64,000 bases of DNA, taken from positions 310,001-374,000 of the forward strand of contig NZ_CAJFCL010000005.1 in the NCBI RefSeq assembly GCF_904063065.1, in the 5' to 3' direction. Source of the stretch: Pseudomonas paraversuta. GTDB lineage: Bacteria > Pseudomonadota > Gammaproteobacteria > Pseudomonadales > Pseudomonadaceae. The notes beneath the pieces were generated by a model. The model was not told the origin of the DNA, did not search any database, and worked only from the letters and a program-made list of their open reading frames with translations. Below are positions 33,633 through 43,398 of the stretch, in pieces. The position numbers were made by a program, and so were the translations under genes. Position 1 is the first letter of the stretch. Each line of letters begins with the position of its first letter.

Positions 33633-34925
33633 TTAAAACGTTGCTTTGATCTGTAAGCCCACGGCCAAAGCGTTGCCTCTTTTTTTGCCGGAGAACGCGC
33701 CAGGCTCAATGTAGTACTGCAGGTCAGGACGCAGCAGCAGCCAGGGAGTGACCTGGGCGCCATAGTTAAGCTCAATCATCTGCTCGCCATTGTCGAGGTT
33801 GGCGATCATCTCGGATTCGCCGAAGCTGGTCGCCGTCGCTTCTTGAACATCCCGCGTACGGGAGTTGAGTACGGCCCGGCCATAACCCAAGGCAATGCTG
33901 TCATGGGGGCGGCTGGCAAAAGGCTTTTGCTTGACCAGACCGACCGAGTACCAGCGACGCATGGGGGAGGTTGCTGCGTTGCTGGTGGCTGCCTGGCCGA
34001 ACAGGCGCAGCACGCTTTCAGGGTCTTGCTCATCCCTCCAGATTGCCTGGTCCATCAACACGTAAGCCCCGGTGCGGTTGCTGCTTTTTTCTGTGCTGCC
34101 AATTTTTTGCGAGTCAGAGCTGTCGTAGTACCAGCCGACTTTGTATTGGCCATTGAGAAAGGCGTTGTTATTGAAGATGGCTTCCAGCGGCAGAATGGCC
34201 CCGGTGGAGTCGTGGCTGGGCATGGAAAACGCTTCGGAGCGAAGGCTGTTGTGCTCCGGGTTGACCTGGAATACCGCGGTTTGCAGCGTCAGTGAGTCGT
34301 TGACGTCGTAACGCAACTCTGCACCCCAGTGAGCCGTCGGGTAGTTGCCCCACCCGCTGCCGCTGGACATGGTCAATGGGTGCGCACAAAAGCCGGCGCT
34401 CACAAAGTTGGTCAGGATCGGCATGCCACCAAAATCGGTGCCCATCACCATGTAACCGATTTTGGCAGACACGTCCGCAGAAAACAGATTGCGCTGGTAA
34501 CTGAACTCGGTCAGTCGCGTGTATTCGCCACCGTAGTTTTCTTGCGCAGACAGGCGGTTGCCGAGCAAGTCTTCCGTGGCGCTATGGCCGCGACGGTCGT
34601 TAACCAGAATTTGCACAAATCCGGCGTCCGGGGTGTCCAGCAGTTTACTCAGATCAAACTTGGCGCCCACGCGTATTTGTTGTGCATAGCGCGTACCGCG
34701 CTTGATCCCGCCATGCAGGTTGGAAATCGTTTCAGAGCTGTAGTCACCGGTCAGTGTGATGCCCTTGTCCGCCAGTTTTTGGCGCTCACCGCCCCAATCG
34801 CCGGTGAGTGTCGAACGACTCATCAGGTCGGAAGTGTCAGCCAGTGCTGAAGACGGACTCAAGATACACAGCGACAAACCGCTGCACAGGCTGGTGGTCA
34901 GCAGCGCGCGGAAAGAAAAAAACAT
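33633..34925 (-). CDS. oprB: OprB-family carbohydrate-selective porin
   Basis: The 430-residue protein has a signal peptide (about 1-29, ending SSALA) and the OprB pattern: LTGDWGGERQKLADKGI near the N-terminus, then repeated amphipathic strands (VSAKIGYMVMGTDFGG, GWGNYPTAHWGAEL) and a C-terminal Phe (QIKATF). It forms the glucose-type outer-membrane channel. Its neighbour is the PQQ glucose dehydrogenase gene, the usual pairing in Pseudomonas for periplasmic glucose oxidation. It is divergent from gcd with an 831-base gap. Confidence 0.9.
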   Translation of the reverse strand: MFFSFRALLTTSLCSGLSLCILSPSSALADTSDLMSRSTLTGDWGGERQKLADKGITLTGDYSSETISNLHGGIKRGTRYAQQIRVGAKFDLSKLLDTPDAGFVQILVNDRRGHSATEDLLGNRLSAQENYGGEYTRLTEFSYQRNLFSADVSAKIGYMVMGTDFGGMPILTNFVSAGFCAHPLTMSSGSGWGNYPTAHWGAELRYDVNDSLTLQTAVFQVNPEHNSLRSEAFSMPSHDSTGAILPLEAIFNNNAFLNGQYKVGWYYDSSDSQKIGSTEKSSNRTGAYVLMDQAIWRDEQDPESVLRLFGQAATSNAATSPMRRWYSVGLVKQKPFASRPHDSIALGYGRAVLNSRTRDVQEATATSFGESEMIANLDNGEQMIELNYGAQVTPWLLLRPDLQYYIEPGAFSGKKRGNALAVGLQIKATF

Positions 34926-35756
34926 TGGGGTGTGCTCCGTTGCAAAAAATGTTGGTGTATCGCTCTACGACACGCTGGCAGGGCTGGAAACTGGCCTGCT
35001 CTGGCTTTTCTGGCCTGATACCGTCTTGAGAACTGCGGTGTCAGCACCTGATCCCGGGCCGAGTCGGTCCCTCCTTGGGTGTGCAAGGGGGTGTCCATGA
35101 GCGGGTTTATGACGGGGGTGCTGATGCTCGAAGCCGTTCGGGTCTTCGCTTCACACAACTAACAGGCCCTGAAGGTGGCAGGGCTGGTGAATGTCATCCT
35201 GTGTGAGCCGTAAGGCTAAGTTTATGCCGATGTTTTTTTCAGATAAATCCAGGGAACTAAGAAACATTATTGGGCAGGCAGTAATAATCCGCTGGCGATA
35301 TCCGGACTTTCGCTTGCAGAAACGGCGATCGTTAGTGTTCAACGCTTAGTGCTTTTGAGATCAGTCACAGGTCAAAAAAAGAGAAAACATAAGGGGCTGA
35401 AATCCCCTCGTGGCCATGGATTATTACTGTTTCACCAACAATGTTTCTCAAACCTTCGGATTTATCCCAAGAAGCGCCCGTATAAACTAGCTCAGCGTCT
35501 CCAGCCCACTCTCGGAACGTCGGGCCAGCAGTGCCCGGACAAACACCTCCCCGCGTTTCGTAGAGCCTTCGGCGTATTCATTGCGACTGCAGCAACCGGA
35601 TGCACTGATTGCCGGTGCTCGCTTGCTGTCGGCAGGGCGGTAGTCTGATTCCGACACCTGCCATGCCCAGCCTTTTACGGGTCGAACTGAACATTCGACC
35701 CAGCTGTTCGCACAGCGTGCGGGCAGTTTTGTATTCACCCATAGAGCATTCACGAA
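34926..35756. other. Long intergenic region between oprB and gcd
   Basis: These 831 bases must include the oprB and gcd promoters. A reverse-strand frame at 35487-35780 shows protein-like residues near its end (RNEYAEGSTKRGEVF) but has no good start, so it may be a decayed gene end. No operator was recognised. Confidence 0.45.
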
Positions 35757-38195
35757 ATGACGAATGACCAACCATCTCAAACTTCAAGACGCTCAATGAG
35801 CACTATCGCGAGGGGGCTGTTTTCCCTGTTTGTATTTGCCGTGGCACTGGCTTTGATTTATGGCGGGATCAAACTAGTGGCGCTGGGCGGGTCAAGTTAC
35901 TACTTGATCGCAGGCTTGGCTTATCTGGCACTGGCGGCACTCTTTGTGTTGCGCAAGTGTTTGGCTATTACCCTCTCTGTTGCCATATTCCTTGCGACCT
36001 GTGCCTGGGCCTTTTATGAAGTGGGTCAGTTCAGCTATTGGGAACTGCTGCCACGCTTGGTCATTCCGGCCATCATCCTGACACTCAGTCTGTGGGTCGG
36101 CGCCGCGTTGCCGGACACGTCCCTGAGCACCCGGCGCGCCGCTAACCGGTTCGGGTTTGCCGTATTCCTGGCACTGGTCGCGACATTTATTGCTGCGTTC
36201 TACCCGCACGGCGGGATCTCGAACCCGGTCGCCGCCACTGACGCACCCAAGGCCGAAGAGCCCTCCAGCGCCCCTGAAAACTGGGAGTTCTTTGGGCGTA
36301 ATGCCTCGGGCACACGGTTTGCTCCTTACACGCAAATCACCCCGGACAACGTCAAGGATCTGCAGGTTGCCTGGACCTACAGAACAGGTCGTCGCACCAC
36401 AGGTGCCGGCGCGGGTGTAGATGAAAACACACCGTTGCAGATCGGCAATGTTCTGTACTCGTGCACCCCGGAAAACCTGATAACCGCCCTGGACGGTGAT
36501 ACCGGGACCCCGCTCTGGAAATTCGATCCCAAAGCCAAAAGCGAAGAGCACGTGACCTGCCGTGGCGTGGGCTATTACGACATCGATAAAGACGACAGCC
36601 TGAGCGCTGAGGTCAAGGCGTCATATGGCAATGAGCAGCAGTGCCGCCAGCGTATTCTGGTGTCGTCTGTGGATGCCCGTTTGTTTGCGCTTGATGCGCA
36701 TACCGGCACCCTGTGCCCGAGCTTTGGCGACAACGGTTATGTCGATCTCAAGAAAGGCATGGGCCCGACTGAAAACAGCAAGCGCTATCACCCCACCTCG
36801 CTGCCGGTTGTCATGGGCCATCTCACCGTGGTCGGTGGTTGGGTACGGGACATTGTGGCGGGCGAACCCTCCGGTGCCGTGCGCGCATTCGACGTTCTGA
36901 CAGGCGCGTTGGTGTGGGCCTGGGATGTAGGTGCACCCGAGGGCAAGAACACAGCGGCAGACGATCATCAGTTCGCTCTGGAAACGCCTAACGTCTGGAC
37001 AATTCCGACCTACGATAAAGAGTTGAATCTGGTCTACCTGCCTACGGGCAATGGCCCGCCCGACTACTGGGGTGGTGATCGCAACCAGGTTAAAGAGAAG
37101 TTTGGCACGGCCGTTGTTGCAGTCGATGCATCAACCGGTAAAGCCAAATGGGTTTATCAGATCGTTCACCACGACGTCTGGGACTATGACCTGCCTTCGC
37201 AGCCTGTGCTCTATGACATCAAAAACGCCCAGGGCGAGAAGACTCCGGTCTTGATCCAGACCAGCAAGACCGGCAACATTTTTGTACTGGATCGCCGTAC
37301 CGGCAAGCCGGTTACAGAAGTTGAAGAACGTGCGGTTCCTACCTCTCCAGCAGCAGAAGGCGAGCACCTGTCGCCTACCCAACCGTTCTCGGTCGGGATG
37401 CCGACCATTGGTGTCGACCCGCTGACCGAGAAGTCGATGTGGGGCGTGACGACTTTCGACCAACTGTATTGCCGGATCATGTTCAAAGACTCCGTCTACC
37501 TGGGTCCGTTTACACCGCCAAGTGAAAAACCCTACATCGAATGGCCTGGCTTGCTGGGCGGCATGAACTGGGGTGGCATCTCCATCGACGAAAACACCGG
37601 CATGATGTTCGTCAATGACATGCGCATGCCGCTGCGGATGCAACTGGTCAAAAAGGAAGACACCAGGAAGTTCAACGTGTCGACCGATGAAGTCCCGGGC
37701 TTCATGGGAACCATTCGCCCACAAGTCGCCGGTATCTATGGCGGGGTGAAAATCGACATTCTGCAGTCGCCACTGGGCGTACCGTGCAACACACCACCCT
37801 TCGGCAGCATGAGCGCCATTGACCTCAACACCCAGAAACTGGTCTGGCAGGTTCCATTGGGCACCGTCCAGGACACTGGCCCGCTGGGGATCAAAACGCA
37901 CATGCCAATCCCGCTGGGCATGCCAACACTGGGTGGCCCGACCTCAACGGCATCTGGCCTGGTGTTCTTCGCCGGCACCCAGGACTACTACCTGCGAGCG
38001 CTGGATTCGGCCACCGGTAAAGAAGTATGGAAAGCCCGCCTGCCGGTTGGCGCGGTTGCAGCCCCGCTGATCTACAAATCACCCGCCACCGGGAAGCAGT
38101 ACGTGGTCATCTCCGCAGGTGGCATGAGCCACTCGCCTGATGTCGGTGACTACATCATTGCCTATGCATTGCCGGACAGCATCACCCAGAAATAA
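35757..38195 (+). CDS. gcd: Membrane-bound PQQ-dependent glucose dehydrogenase
   Basis: This 812-residue protein has about five N-terminal membrane helices (residues 18-150) and a periplasmic eight-bladed PQQ propeller with repeated W-motifs (NWEFFGRNASGTRFAPYTQI, LQVAWTYRTG, GTPLWKFDPK, VWDYDLPSQPVL). It oxidises glucose to gluconolactone in the periplasm and passes electrons to ubiquinone; PQQ comes from elsewhere in the genome. Two starts are possible, ATG 35757 and ATG 35796, the latter giving the more usual length of about 800. A strong terminator follows. The pairing with oprB confirms the role in direct oxidative glucose use. Confidence 0.94.
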   Translation: MTNDQPSQTSRRSMSTIARGLFSLFVFAVALALIYGGIKLVALGGSSYYLIAGLAYLALAALFVLRKCLAITLSVAIFLATCAWAFYEVGQFSYWELLPRLVIPAIILTLSLWVGAALPDTSLSTRRAANRFGFAVFLALVATFIAAFYPHGGISNPVAATDAPKAEEPSSAPENWEFFGRNASGTRFAPYTQITPDNVKDLQVAWTYRTGRRTTGAGAGVDENTPLQIGNVLYSCTPENLITALDGDTGTPLWKFDPKAKSEEHVTCRGVGYYDIDKDDSLSAEVKASYGNEQQCRQRILVSSVDARLFALDAHTGTLCPSFGDNGYVDLKKGMGPTENSKRYHPTSLPVVMGHLTVVGGWVRDIVAGEPSGAVRAFDVLTGALVWAWDVGAPEGKNTAADDHQFALETPNVWTIPTYDKELNLVYLPTGNGPPDYWGGDRNQVKEKFGTAVVAVDASTGKAKWVYQIVHHDVWDYDLPSQPVLYDIKNAQGEKTPVLIQTSKTGNIFVLDRRTGKPVTEVEERAVPTSPAAEGEHLSPTQPFSVGMPTIGVDPLTEKSMWGVTTFDQLYCRIMFKDSVYLGPFTPPSEKPYIEWPGLLGGMNWGGISIDENTGMMFVNDMRMPLRMQLVKKEDTRKFNVSTDEVPGFMGTIRPQVAGIYGGVKIDILQSPLGVPCNTPPFGSMSAIDLNTQKLVWQVPLGTVQDTGPLGIKTHMPIPLGMPTLGGPTSTASGLVFFAGTQDYYLRALDSATGKEVWKARLPVGAVAAPLIYKSPATGKQYVVISAGGMSHSPDVGDYIIAYALPDSITQK

Positions 38196-38553
38196 CGCCT
38201 TGATTGACGTTAACTGAAATGGCCCGCCTGCTCCCCAGCAGGCGGGCTTTTTTGTTCCAGGCCAGTTGTTGTTCGGCTTCGGCCTGAATAACGCCTTGAA
38301 TGTGGTGCTTGTTACGAGCAGAGGACTTCGCCTGATCCCATAGGTCCGGTAGTCTGCTTTCGGCCAGAAGCAGTCACTCCGATGTATTTAGAAAATCTGG
38401 AGCGATTCAACTCGTAGCGGTTGAGCTCAAGAGAGTGCCGGGGCTCATGCATAGTGTCTGAAGCGCGCTTAGGGCGCGAAATGTATAAGAGATTATATTG
38501 GCAGAGCTGCTATTCGCAGCAGGCATACACTAATAGAGGTGGCACGGTAGACA
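38196..38553. other. Intergenic region, terminator at its left edge, otherwise empty
   Basis: Apart from the gcd terminator at 38222-38253 no feature was recognised in these 358 bases. The right part precedes the diguanylate cyclase gene (GAGGTGGCACGG before its ATG region) and should hold its promoter. Confidence 0.5.
38222..38253 (+). terminator. Strong rho-independent terminator of gcd
   Basis: An 11-bp perfect stem GCCCGCCTGCT/AGCAGGCGGGC with a CCCC loop, followed by six T residues, 26 bp after the gcd stop. Confidence 0.9.
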
Positions 38554-40185
38554 ATGACGGCAAGAGCAGGCAACCCCAAGGATTCGTCCACCGATGAGAA
38601 CGTGAGCATGAGGCAGCCGGCAGTGATTCTGGGCTTGCGTTGGCTCATTTTCACCCTCGTACTGTTATCTGTCCTGGCTACGTTGGGCAATAGTCTGATC
38701 ACGGCATATAGAGTGCAGCGGGATGCGTTGATTGACCATGCGCTGCAATCAAACAGTGCTTACGCGTCAAAAGTAGCTTCAAGCCTCTCTGAGTTCATTC
38801 ATTCGGCACAAAGCCATCTGCGTTACAGCGCCGAAGAGTTGGGCAAGGAGTGGGGTAATACCAAGGCACTGCGGGCCGAAGCTGTGCGCCTACAAAAGCA
38901 GGACGAAGATTTTAACTCGATAGCAATTATCGATACTAATGCCAAAGTTCTGGAGGCGTACCCAGACACACTGCAAATCAATGGTTCAACTTTGCGATCG
39001 GATACGATTCGAAAAGCCATCGATGCGAAACGTCCCTACATTAGCTCAGCTTATGAATCAGCAGCCGGTAATCTGGTCGTATTCGTCTCAGAACCCATTC
39101 ATGATTCCTCTAACCGTTACATTGGAATCATAGGCGGTTCGATTTACCTGCAGCAGGACAGTGTACTTCACACGCTAATCAGCCGGCATTTTCACCATGA
39201 AGGTACATTTGCCTTCATCGCCGATCAGGATCGTCAACTACTTTATCATCCTGATGCGTCGCGTATTGGTGAGACCCTCGGATGGAGCAAGACCGTGGAT
39301 GCAGCTTTACGTGGCGAAAGCGGGTCCGTGGCCGTGCCTAATTACAAGGGCATACCGATGCTTGCTGGATATGCTCAGGTGCCTGGAGCCGGTTGGGCCG
39401 TTGTCGTACAGCAGCCTCGCGAGATTAGCCTTGCCCCCTTGCACACGTTGATGCGCGACATGGTTTTTGGAATGCTACCTGCTGCATTGATCGGATTTGT
39501 ACTGATTTGGATCGGTGCTCTGATGATCTGTCGGCCATTGCACCAGCTTTCCAGGATCGCAGGACAATTGGCTGCAACGCAAGCCTCTGACCAACTTCGA
39601 AACGTGAAGGCATGGTATCTAGAGGCCTTTTCTATCCGTCAGGCGATGCTGACCGGTGTGTACCTGTTACAAGCAAAGATGGGGCGTCTAAGCCAGCAGG
39701 CGCTTACCGACCCTCTGACAGGTCTGGCAAATCGTCGAGCAATGAATGATGAGTTGCTGGGTCTGGAGCAGGCAGGCCGAACATACTCCATATTGTCACT
39801 GGATATAGACCATTTCAAAAGGGTAAATGACACCTTCGGCCATGACAAAGGTGATGTTGCGATAAAGCAGGTTGCGCAAACACTCCTCAGTCATTCACGC
39901 AATGGTGACTTCGCTTGCCGAGCGGGTGGAGAGGAGTTCTTGTTGATTTTGCCGGAGACCGGTATCGATTCGGCGAGCATGATTGCCGAGCGAATTCGCC
40001 AGGCAATCGCTACATGCGACATTTCGGGTGTTGGACATATCACGGCTTCGATCGGTGTCGCGACTTGTGAAAACGTATCTACTACCTCAGAGGTCGTACT
40101 CAAGAGAGCGGACGAATGCTTGTATCGTGCCAAACAAGGGGGGCGTAATCGCGTGGAGTCGAGTCCTCAATCTGGAGCCGAATGA
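38554..40185 (+). CDS. Membrane diguanylate cyclase with dCache-type periplasmic sensor
   Basis: The 543-residue protein has TM1 (about residues 33-52, RWLIFTLVLLSVLATLG), a periplasmic dCache-like sensor (about 55-300: IAIIDTNAKVLEAYPD, RPYISSAYESAAGNLVVFVSEPIHD), TM2 (about 305-330) and a C-terminal GGDEF domain. The active site reads GGEEF (458-462) and an RNGD inhibitory site (449-452) lies five residues before it, so it is an active-type cyclase with c-di-GMP feedback. It would turn an external chemical signal into c-di-GMP. It is a single gene, convergent with a LysR gene, and no adjacent phosphodiesterase is present. Confidence 0.92.
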   Translation: MTARAGNPKDSSTDENVSMRQPAVILGLRWLIFTLVLLSVLATLGNSLITAYRVQRDALIDHALQSNSAYASKVASSLSEFIHSAQSHLRYSAEELGKEWGNTKALRAEAVRLQKQDEDFNSIAIIDTNAKVLEAYPDTLQINGSTLRSDTIRKAIDAKRPYISSAYESAAGNLVVFVSEPIHDSSNRYIGIIGGSIYLQQDSVLHTLISRHFHHEGTFAFIADQDRQLLYHPDASRIGETLGWSKTVDAALRGESGSVAVPNYKGIPMLAGYAQVPGAGWAVVVQQPREISLAPLHTLMRDMVFGMLPAALIGFVLIWIGALMICRPLHQLSRIAGQLAATQASDQLRNVKAWYLEAFSIRQAMLTGVYLLQAKMGRLSQQALTDPLTGLANRRAMNDELLGLEQAGRTYSILSLDIDHFKRVNDTFGHDKGDVAIKQVAQTLLSHSRNGDFACRAGGEEFLLILPETGIDSASMIAERIRQAIATCDISGVGHITASIGVATCENVSTTSEVVLKRADECLYRAKQGGRNRVESSPQSGAE

Positions 40186-40290
40186 GTCGCCCCTTGATCC
40201 TGGACATATCCAAGCGGCCGCCCATCACCTCACTGATTCGTTATTTTCCATCCGTATCGCTCGAATTGAACCCTCGGGCAGCTTCGATCA

Positions 40291-41175
40291 TTACGTCATC
40301 GAGAAACGAAACGCCTGTTCTTGCAGGCTCGTTTTGATCAATACGGCCAATTGTTGGGTGGCCGGTGCAGGGGCATCGCCACCGCTGTGAAGCACATAGC
40401 AAAGGCTTGGCACTGGGGGTAAGCCAGAAACTACAGCTAGATGGCCCGGCAGCCCGATACGGGTCCGCAGCGTCAGGCCCAATCCGGCGGCGACGGCCGC
40501 CCAGATACCGCCGACGCTGGGACTGGTCAAGGCGATCCGCCAGGGTATTTGCGCAGCATCCAGCGCCTGGGTGGCGGCGCTGCGCATTACGCAAGGCGAG
40601 TCGAACAGGATCAATGGCAACGGTGAGCGATGAAGGTCCGTCGGCAATGGCGTATCGCGGGCTCCGATCCAGTGCATCTGTGCTTCACCCAGGCGAGTGG
40701 CGTAAGGCGACAGGTGCCCGGTGTCCCAGGTCAGGGCCAGGTCAAGATCAGCGCTTTCGACCCGTGCAAGCAATTCGGCGTTACGGGCGATCCGGACTTC
40801 GAGATTTACCCTCGGGTAAGCCTGGACGAAACGCCGCAGAATATCGCTCAGAAAGTGCTCCCCGAAGTCCTCTTGAAGTCCGAGTCGGATGGTCCCGGCT
40901 GTCTGGCTTTCATACAGAGTCTGGAAAATGCCGTCGTTCAGCTCCAGCAGGCGGCGGGCATGGCTGAGCAGCGTTTCTCCCGTGGGGGTCAAGACCAAAC
41001 CGCGACCGGACTTGGCCAGGACCGGCGTACCGACCTGCTCCTCGAGTTTTTTCAATTGAGCGCTGACGGCAGACGTCGATCGACCGAGACGATCCGCCGC
41101 TTTGGCAAAACTGTTGAATTCCACGCCAGTGACGAAGGTGCGCAATACGTCGAGGTCGAAGGTTGGTCGGCGCAT
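40291..41175 (-). CDS. LysR-family transcriptional regulator
   Basis: The 294-residue protein starts with a LysR helix-turn-helix (LDVLRTFVTGVEFNSFAKAADRLGRSTSAVSAQLKKLEEQVG) and has the effector domain (GTIRLGLQEDFGEHFLSDIL, VESADLDLALTWD, AAVAAGLGLTLR). It is divergent from a carboxymuconolactone-decarboxylase-like/tautomerase pair 108 bp away, which it probably controls. Inducer unknown. Confidence 0.9.
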   Translation of the reverse strand: MRRPTFDLDVLRTFVTGVEFNSFAKAADRLGRSTSAVSAQLKKLEEQVGTPVLAKSGRGLVLTPTGETLLSHARRLLELNDGIFQTLYESQTAGTIRLGLQEDFGEHFLSDILRRFVQAYPRVNLEVRIARNAELLARVESADLDLALTWDTGHLSPYATRLGEAQMHWIGARDTPLPTDLHRSPLPLILFDSPCVMRSAATQALDAAQIPWRIALTSPSVGGIWAAVAAGLGLTLRTRIGLPGHLAVVSGLPPVPSLCYVLHSGGDAPAPATQQLAVLIKTSLQEQAFRFSMT

Positions 41176-41283
41176 TTAATAGTCCACTAATTCGGGATGA
41201 TGGGTGCTATTAAATCTGATATTCGGAAGTGTTGCGACTTGATAGTTTTCCTCCATCAATTGAGACATCAGGGGGAAAACATC

Positions 41284-41619
41284 ATGAGCGCATCTATTGT
41301 CACGGGGCGGGAACAGCAGGGTAACTACCCGCAGAAGTTTGCCGAACTGACCGACAATGTCTTGTTTGGTGACATGTGGACGCGTCCACAATTGAAGCCC
41401 CGTGATCGCAGTCTGGCGACGGTGGCCGCATTGGTGGCGATGTACCGACTTGAGCAATTGCCGTTCCATTTGCAGCGTGCACTGGACAACGGCCTGAGTG
41501 TCGAAGAGCTGGCCGAAGTCATCACCCACCTGGCGTTTTATTCCGGTTGGCCGACAGCCGCCTCGGCGCTGAAGTTGCTCAGTGAGCGTCAGGCTTGCCT
41601 TCCAGAACATCAAGAGTAA
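41284..41619 (+). CDS. Carboxymuconolactone decarboxylase (CMD)-family protein
   Basis: The 111-residue protein shows the CMD helical fold pattern: FGDMWTRPQLKPRDRSLATVAALVAM, LPFHLQRALDNGLSVEELAEVITHLAFYSGWP. There is no CxxC pair, so it belongs to the decarboxylase-like rather than the AhpD peroxidase branch. These small proteins often pair with tautomerases or quinone-handling enzymes. The chosen ATG has CAGGGGG about 10 bases upstream. A tautomerase gene follows seven bases after the stop region, forming a small operon divergent from a LysR regulator. Confidence 0.87.
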   Translation: MSASIVTGREQQGNYPQKFAELTDNVLFGDMWTRPQLKPRDRSLATVAALVAMYRLEQLPFHLQRALDNGLSVEELAEVITHLAFYSGWPTAASALKLLSERQACLPEHQE

Positions 41620-41625
41620 CCGTTG

Positions 41626-42000
41626 ATGCCGTTTACACGAGTTTCACTGCACCGCGGGAAATCGGCCGAGTATTTACAGGCGTTGTCTGCGGGTTTGCAC
41701 GATGCCTTGGTCGAGAGCTTCGAAGTACCGAGGACGGATCGCTTCCAAGCCATTCACCAACATGAGGTCGGCGAGCTGATCTTTGATCCCCACTACCAGG
41801 GCGGGCCGCGCAGCCATGACTTTGTGCTCATCGCGATTACCGCAGGCCGTCCTCGAAGTGTTGAGATCAAACAGCGTTTTTACCGCGATCTGGTCGAGAA
41901 GTTGGGGCGGGCGACGGGCCTGAACGCAGAGGATGTCATGGTGATAATCACCACGACGGCCGGCGATGAGTGGTCGTTTGGAGGAGGGCGAGGTAACTAG
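41626..42000 (+). CDS. Tautomerase superfamily protein (4-oxalocrotonate tautomerase/MSAD-like)
   Basis: The 124-residue product begins Met-Pro-Phe, so Pro1 would be exposed after methionine removal and serve as the catalytic base, as in all tautomerase-family enzymes. The length and the pattern (SLHRGKSAEYLQALSAGLHDALVESFEVP, DHFVLIAITAG-like DFVLIAITAGR, KQRFYRDLVEKLG) fit the long-chain fused-repeat members. It is in an operon with the CMD-family gene. The substrate is unknown; aromatic or quinone by-products are plausible. Confidence 0.85.
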   Translation: MPFTRVSLHRGKSAEYLQALSAGLHDALVESFEVPRTDRFQAIHQHEVGELIFDPHYQGGPRSHDFVLIAITAGRPRSVEIKQRFYRDLVEKLGRATGLNAEDVMVIITTTAGDEWSFGGGRGN

Positions 42001-42224
42001 CGGGAACAATCACGGGATCTGCGAGCGAACGAAGATTTTTGAATTCCCCGGGGATTCCGTGATTCCAGCAAAGGGCGGAAAATTGCCCGGGATCGCCCAC
42101 GCCGATTGCTGCCTGTCACGAAAACTGCCATCGGCCAGGAGCGGACGATCGGTGACCTGCAAGCACGGCAACGAATCCTGTGCCCTTTAACGGTGATTCA
42201 TCGCTCCAGCTACCCCGCCGTCGC

Positions 42225-43124
42225 TCACCGGTTCAGGAACTTGATGACAGCACTGGCGAACAGTTCTGGCTGATCAAGCATGATGAAGTGAAAACTGCCG
42301 TCAATGCGCCTGAAGCTGATGTTTGGGGTCGAGGCATAGGCGTTATGGAACATTGCATCAATCTGGGATGCCTCTACGCCGTAAAGCAGGTCGTAGGCAT
42401 AGACGACCTCGACAGGCACCTTGATGCGTTCAAGCTCAGGCCGGAGGTCGGTGACCATCAGTTCATACATGGCATCGGCCATCGTTTTTCGGTCGGAGTT
42501 CATCCCCGCTGCGACCAGGCCTGGCCTGACTGCTTCAGTTTTAGCGAGACGGGCGATGGCGGCCTGCTGCATGGAGTGCGCCTGCTCAGGCGTTGCCGCC
42601 AACATTGCATCGCGCATCGCAGCAGCCTGCGGGGTTGCCGTTTCACTGGTCGCGCGGGGGTCAAAGAGCAACGTATAGAAGGGCATCGCATCGACAATCA
42701 TCAGGCGTGCCACTTGATCGGGATGACGCGCACCCACCATCAGTGCCACCTCACCACCCAACGAATGACCGATGATGACCGGCGCCTCGATGCGCTGGCT
42801 GCGGATGTATTCAGCGATCGCCTCGGCCGTCGGCGCGACGACTCTCCCGTCTGGACTGGATACGGCAGGCGAGCCGGCAAAGCCAGCTACCTGAACGAGA
42901 TGGAGACGGTGGCTGTGCCGTAATCTGGAGGCCAAATCAGCCCAGACTTCGTAGGACGACGCAAATCCTGGAATTAAGATGATATCTGTTCCCGAGCCTT
43001 GTACCAGCACTGAGATACCACCCTGGTTGACAGTGACTGGCGGCAGGGGTGCAGGCTGGGCTGGCGATGCAGACAACAGCGCCAGCGTGGTGCCAATCCC
43101 GGCAAGGATCACGCCTGCACGCAT
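42225..43124 (-). CDS. Exported alpha/beta hydrolase
   Basis: The 299-residue protein starts with a signal peptide (about 1-25, ending SPAQPAP) and has an alpha/beta hydrolase fold with the oxyanion region LIPGFASS, the nucleophile GHSLGGEVA (Ser about 107-110), and a C-terminal His in GSFHFIMLD. It probably acts in the periplasm on an ester, lactone or haloalkane-like substrate. ATG 43124 is used because the seven codons upstream add charged residues that would spoil the signal peptide. No operon partner; an intergenic region of about 270 bp separates it from the quinone-reductase-like gene upstream. Confidence 0.8.
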   Translation of the reverse strand: MRAGVILAGIGTTLALLSASPAQPAPLPPVTVNQGGISVLVQGSGTDIILIPGFASSYEVWADLASRLRHSHRLHLVQVAGFAGSPAVSSPDGRVVAPTAEAIAEYIRSQRIEAPVIIGHSLGGEVALMVGARHPDQVARLMIVDAMPFYTLLFDPRATSETATPQAAAMRDAMLAATPEQAHSMQQAAIARLAKTEAVRPGLVAAGMNSDRKTMADAMYELMVTDLRPELERIKVPVEVVYAYDLLYGVEASQIDAMFHNAYASTPNISFRRIDGSFHFIMLDQPELFASAVIKFLNR

Positions 43125-43398
43125 GGCGTTCCCCTTTTCGCGCAATGCGACGTGACATTTACAGTGTCGCGGTCGCCGATTACACCGGCGGGCAGGCTGC
43201 TTGGCGGGTTCATAGCCATTCCTTTGACCGAAAAAGTATGGCCACTATAACGGCGCACAAAGGCATCAGGAAACTCTCCCTACCGGCGATCCTTGGCGTC
43301 AGCGATATACCGAGCTAGCCATACTTGCAAGCCTCTCATGCAACCCGATTTCTACTGCTGAAATTGCTCGGGCACAGTTGTCATTGATAGGCGGCTAG

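Noticed and set aside
35487..35780. Reverse-strand open frame upstream of gcd
   Set aside because: Some protein-like residues near its end but no credible start or ribosome site, and it overlaps the start of gcd; left unassigned.
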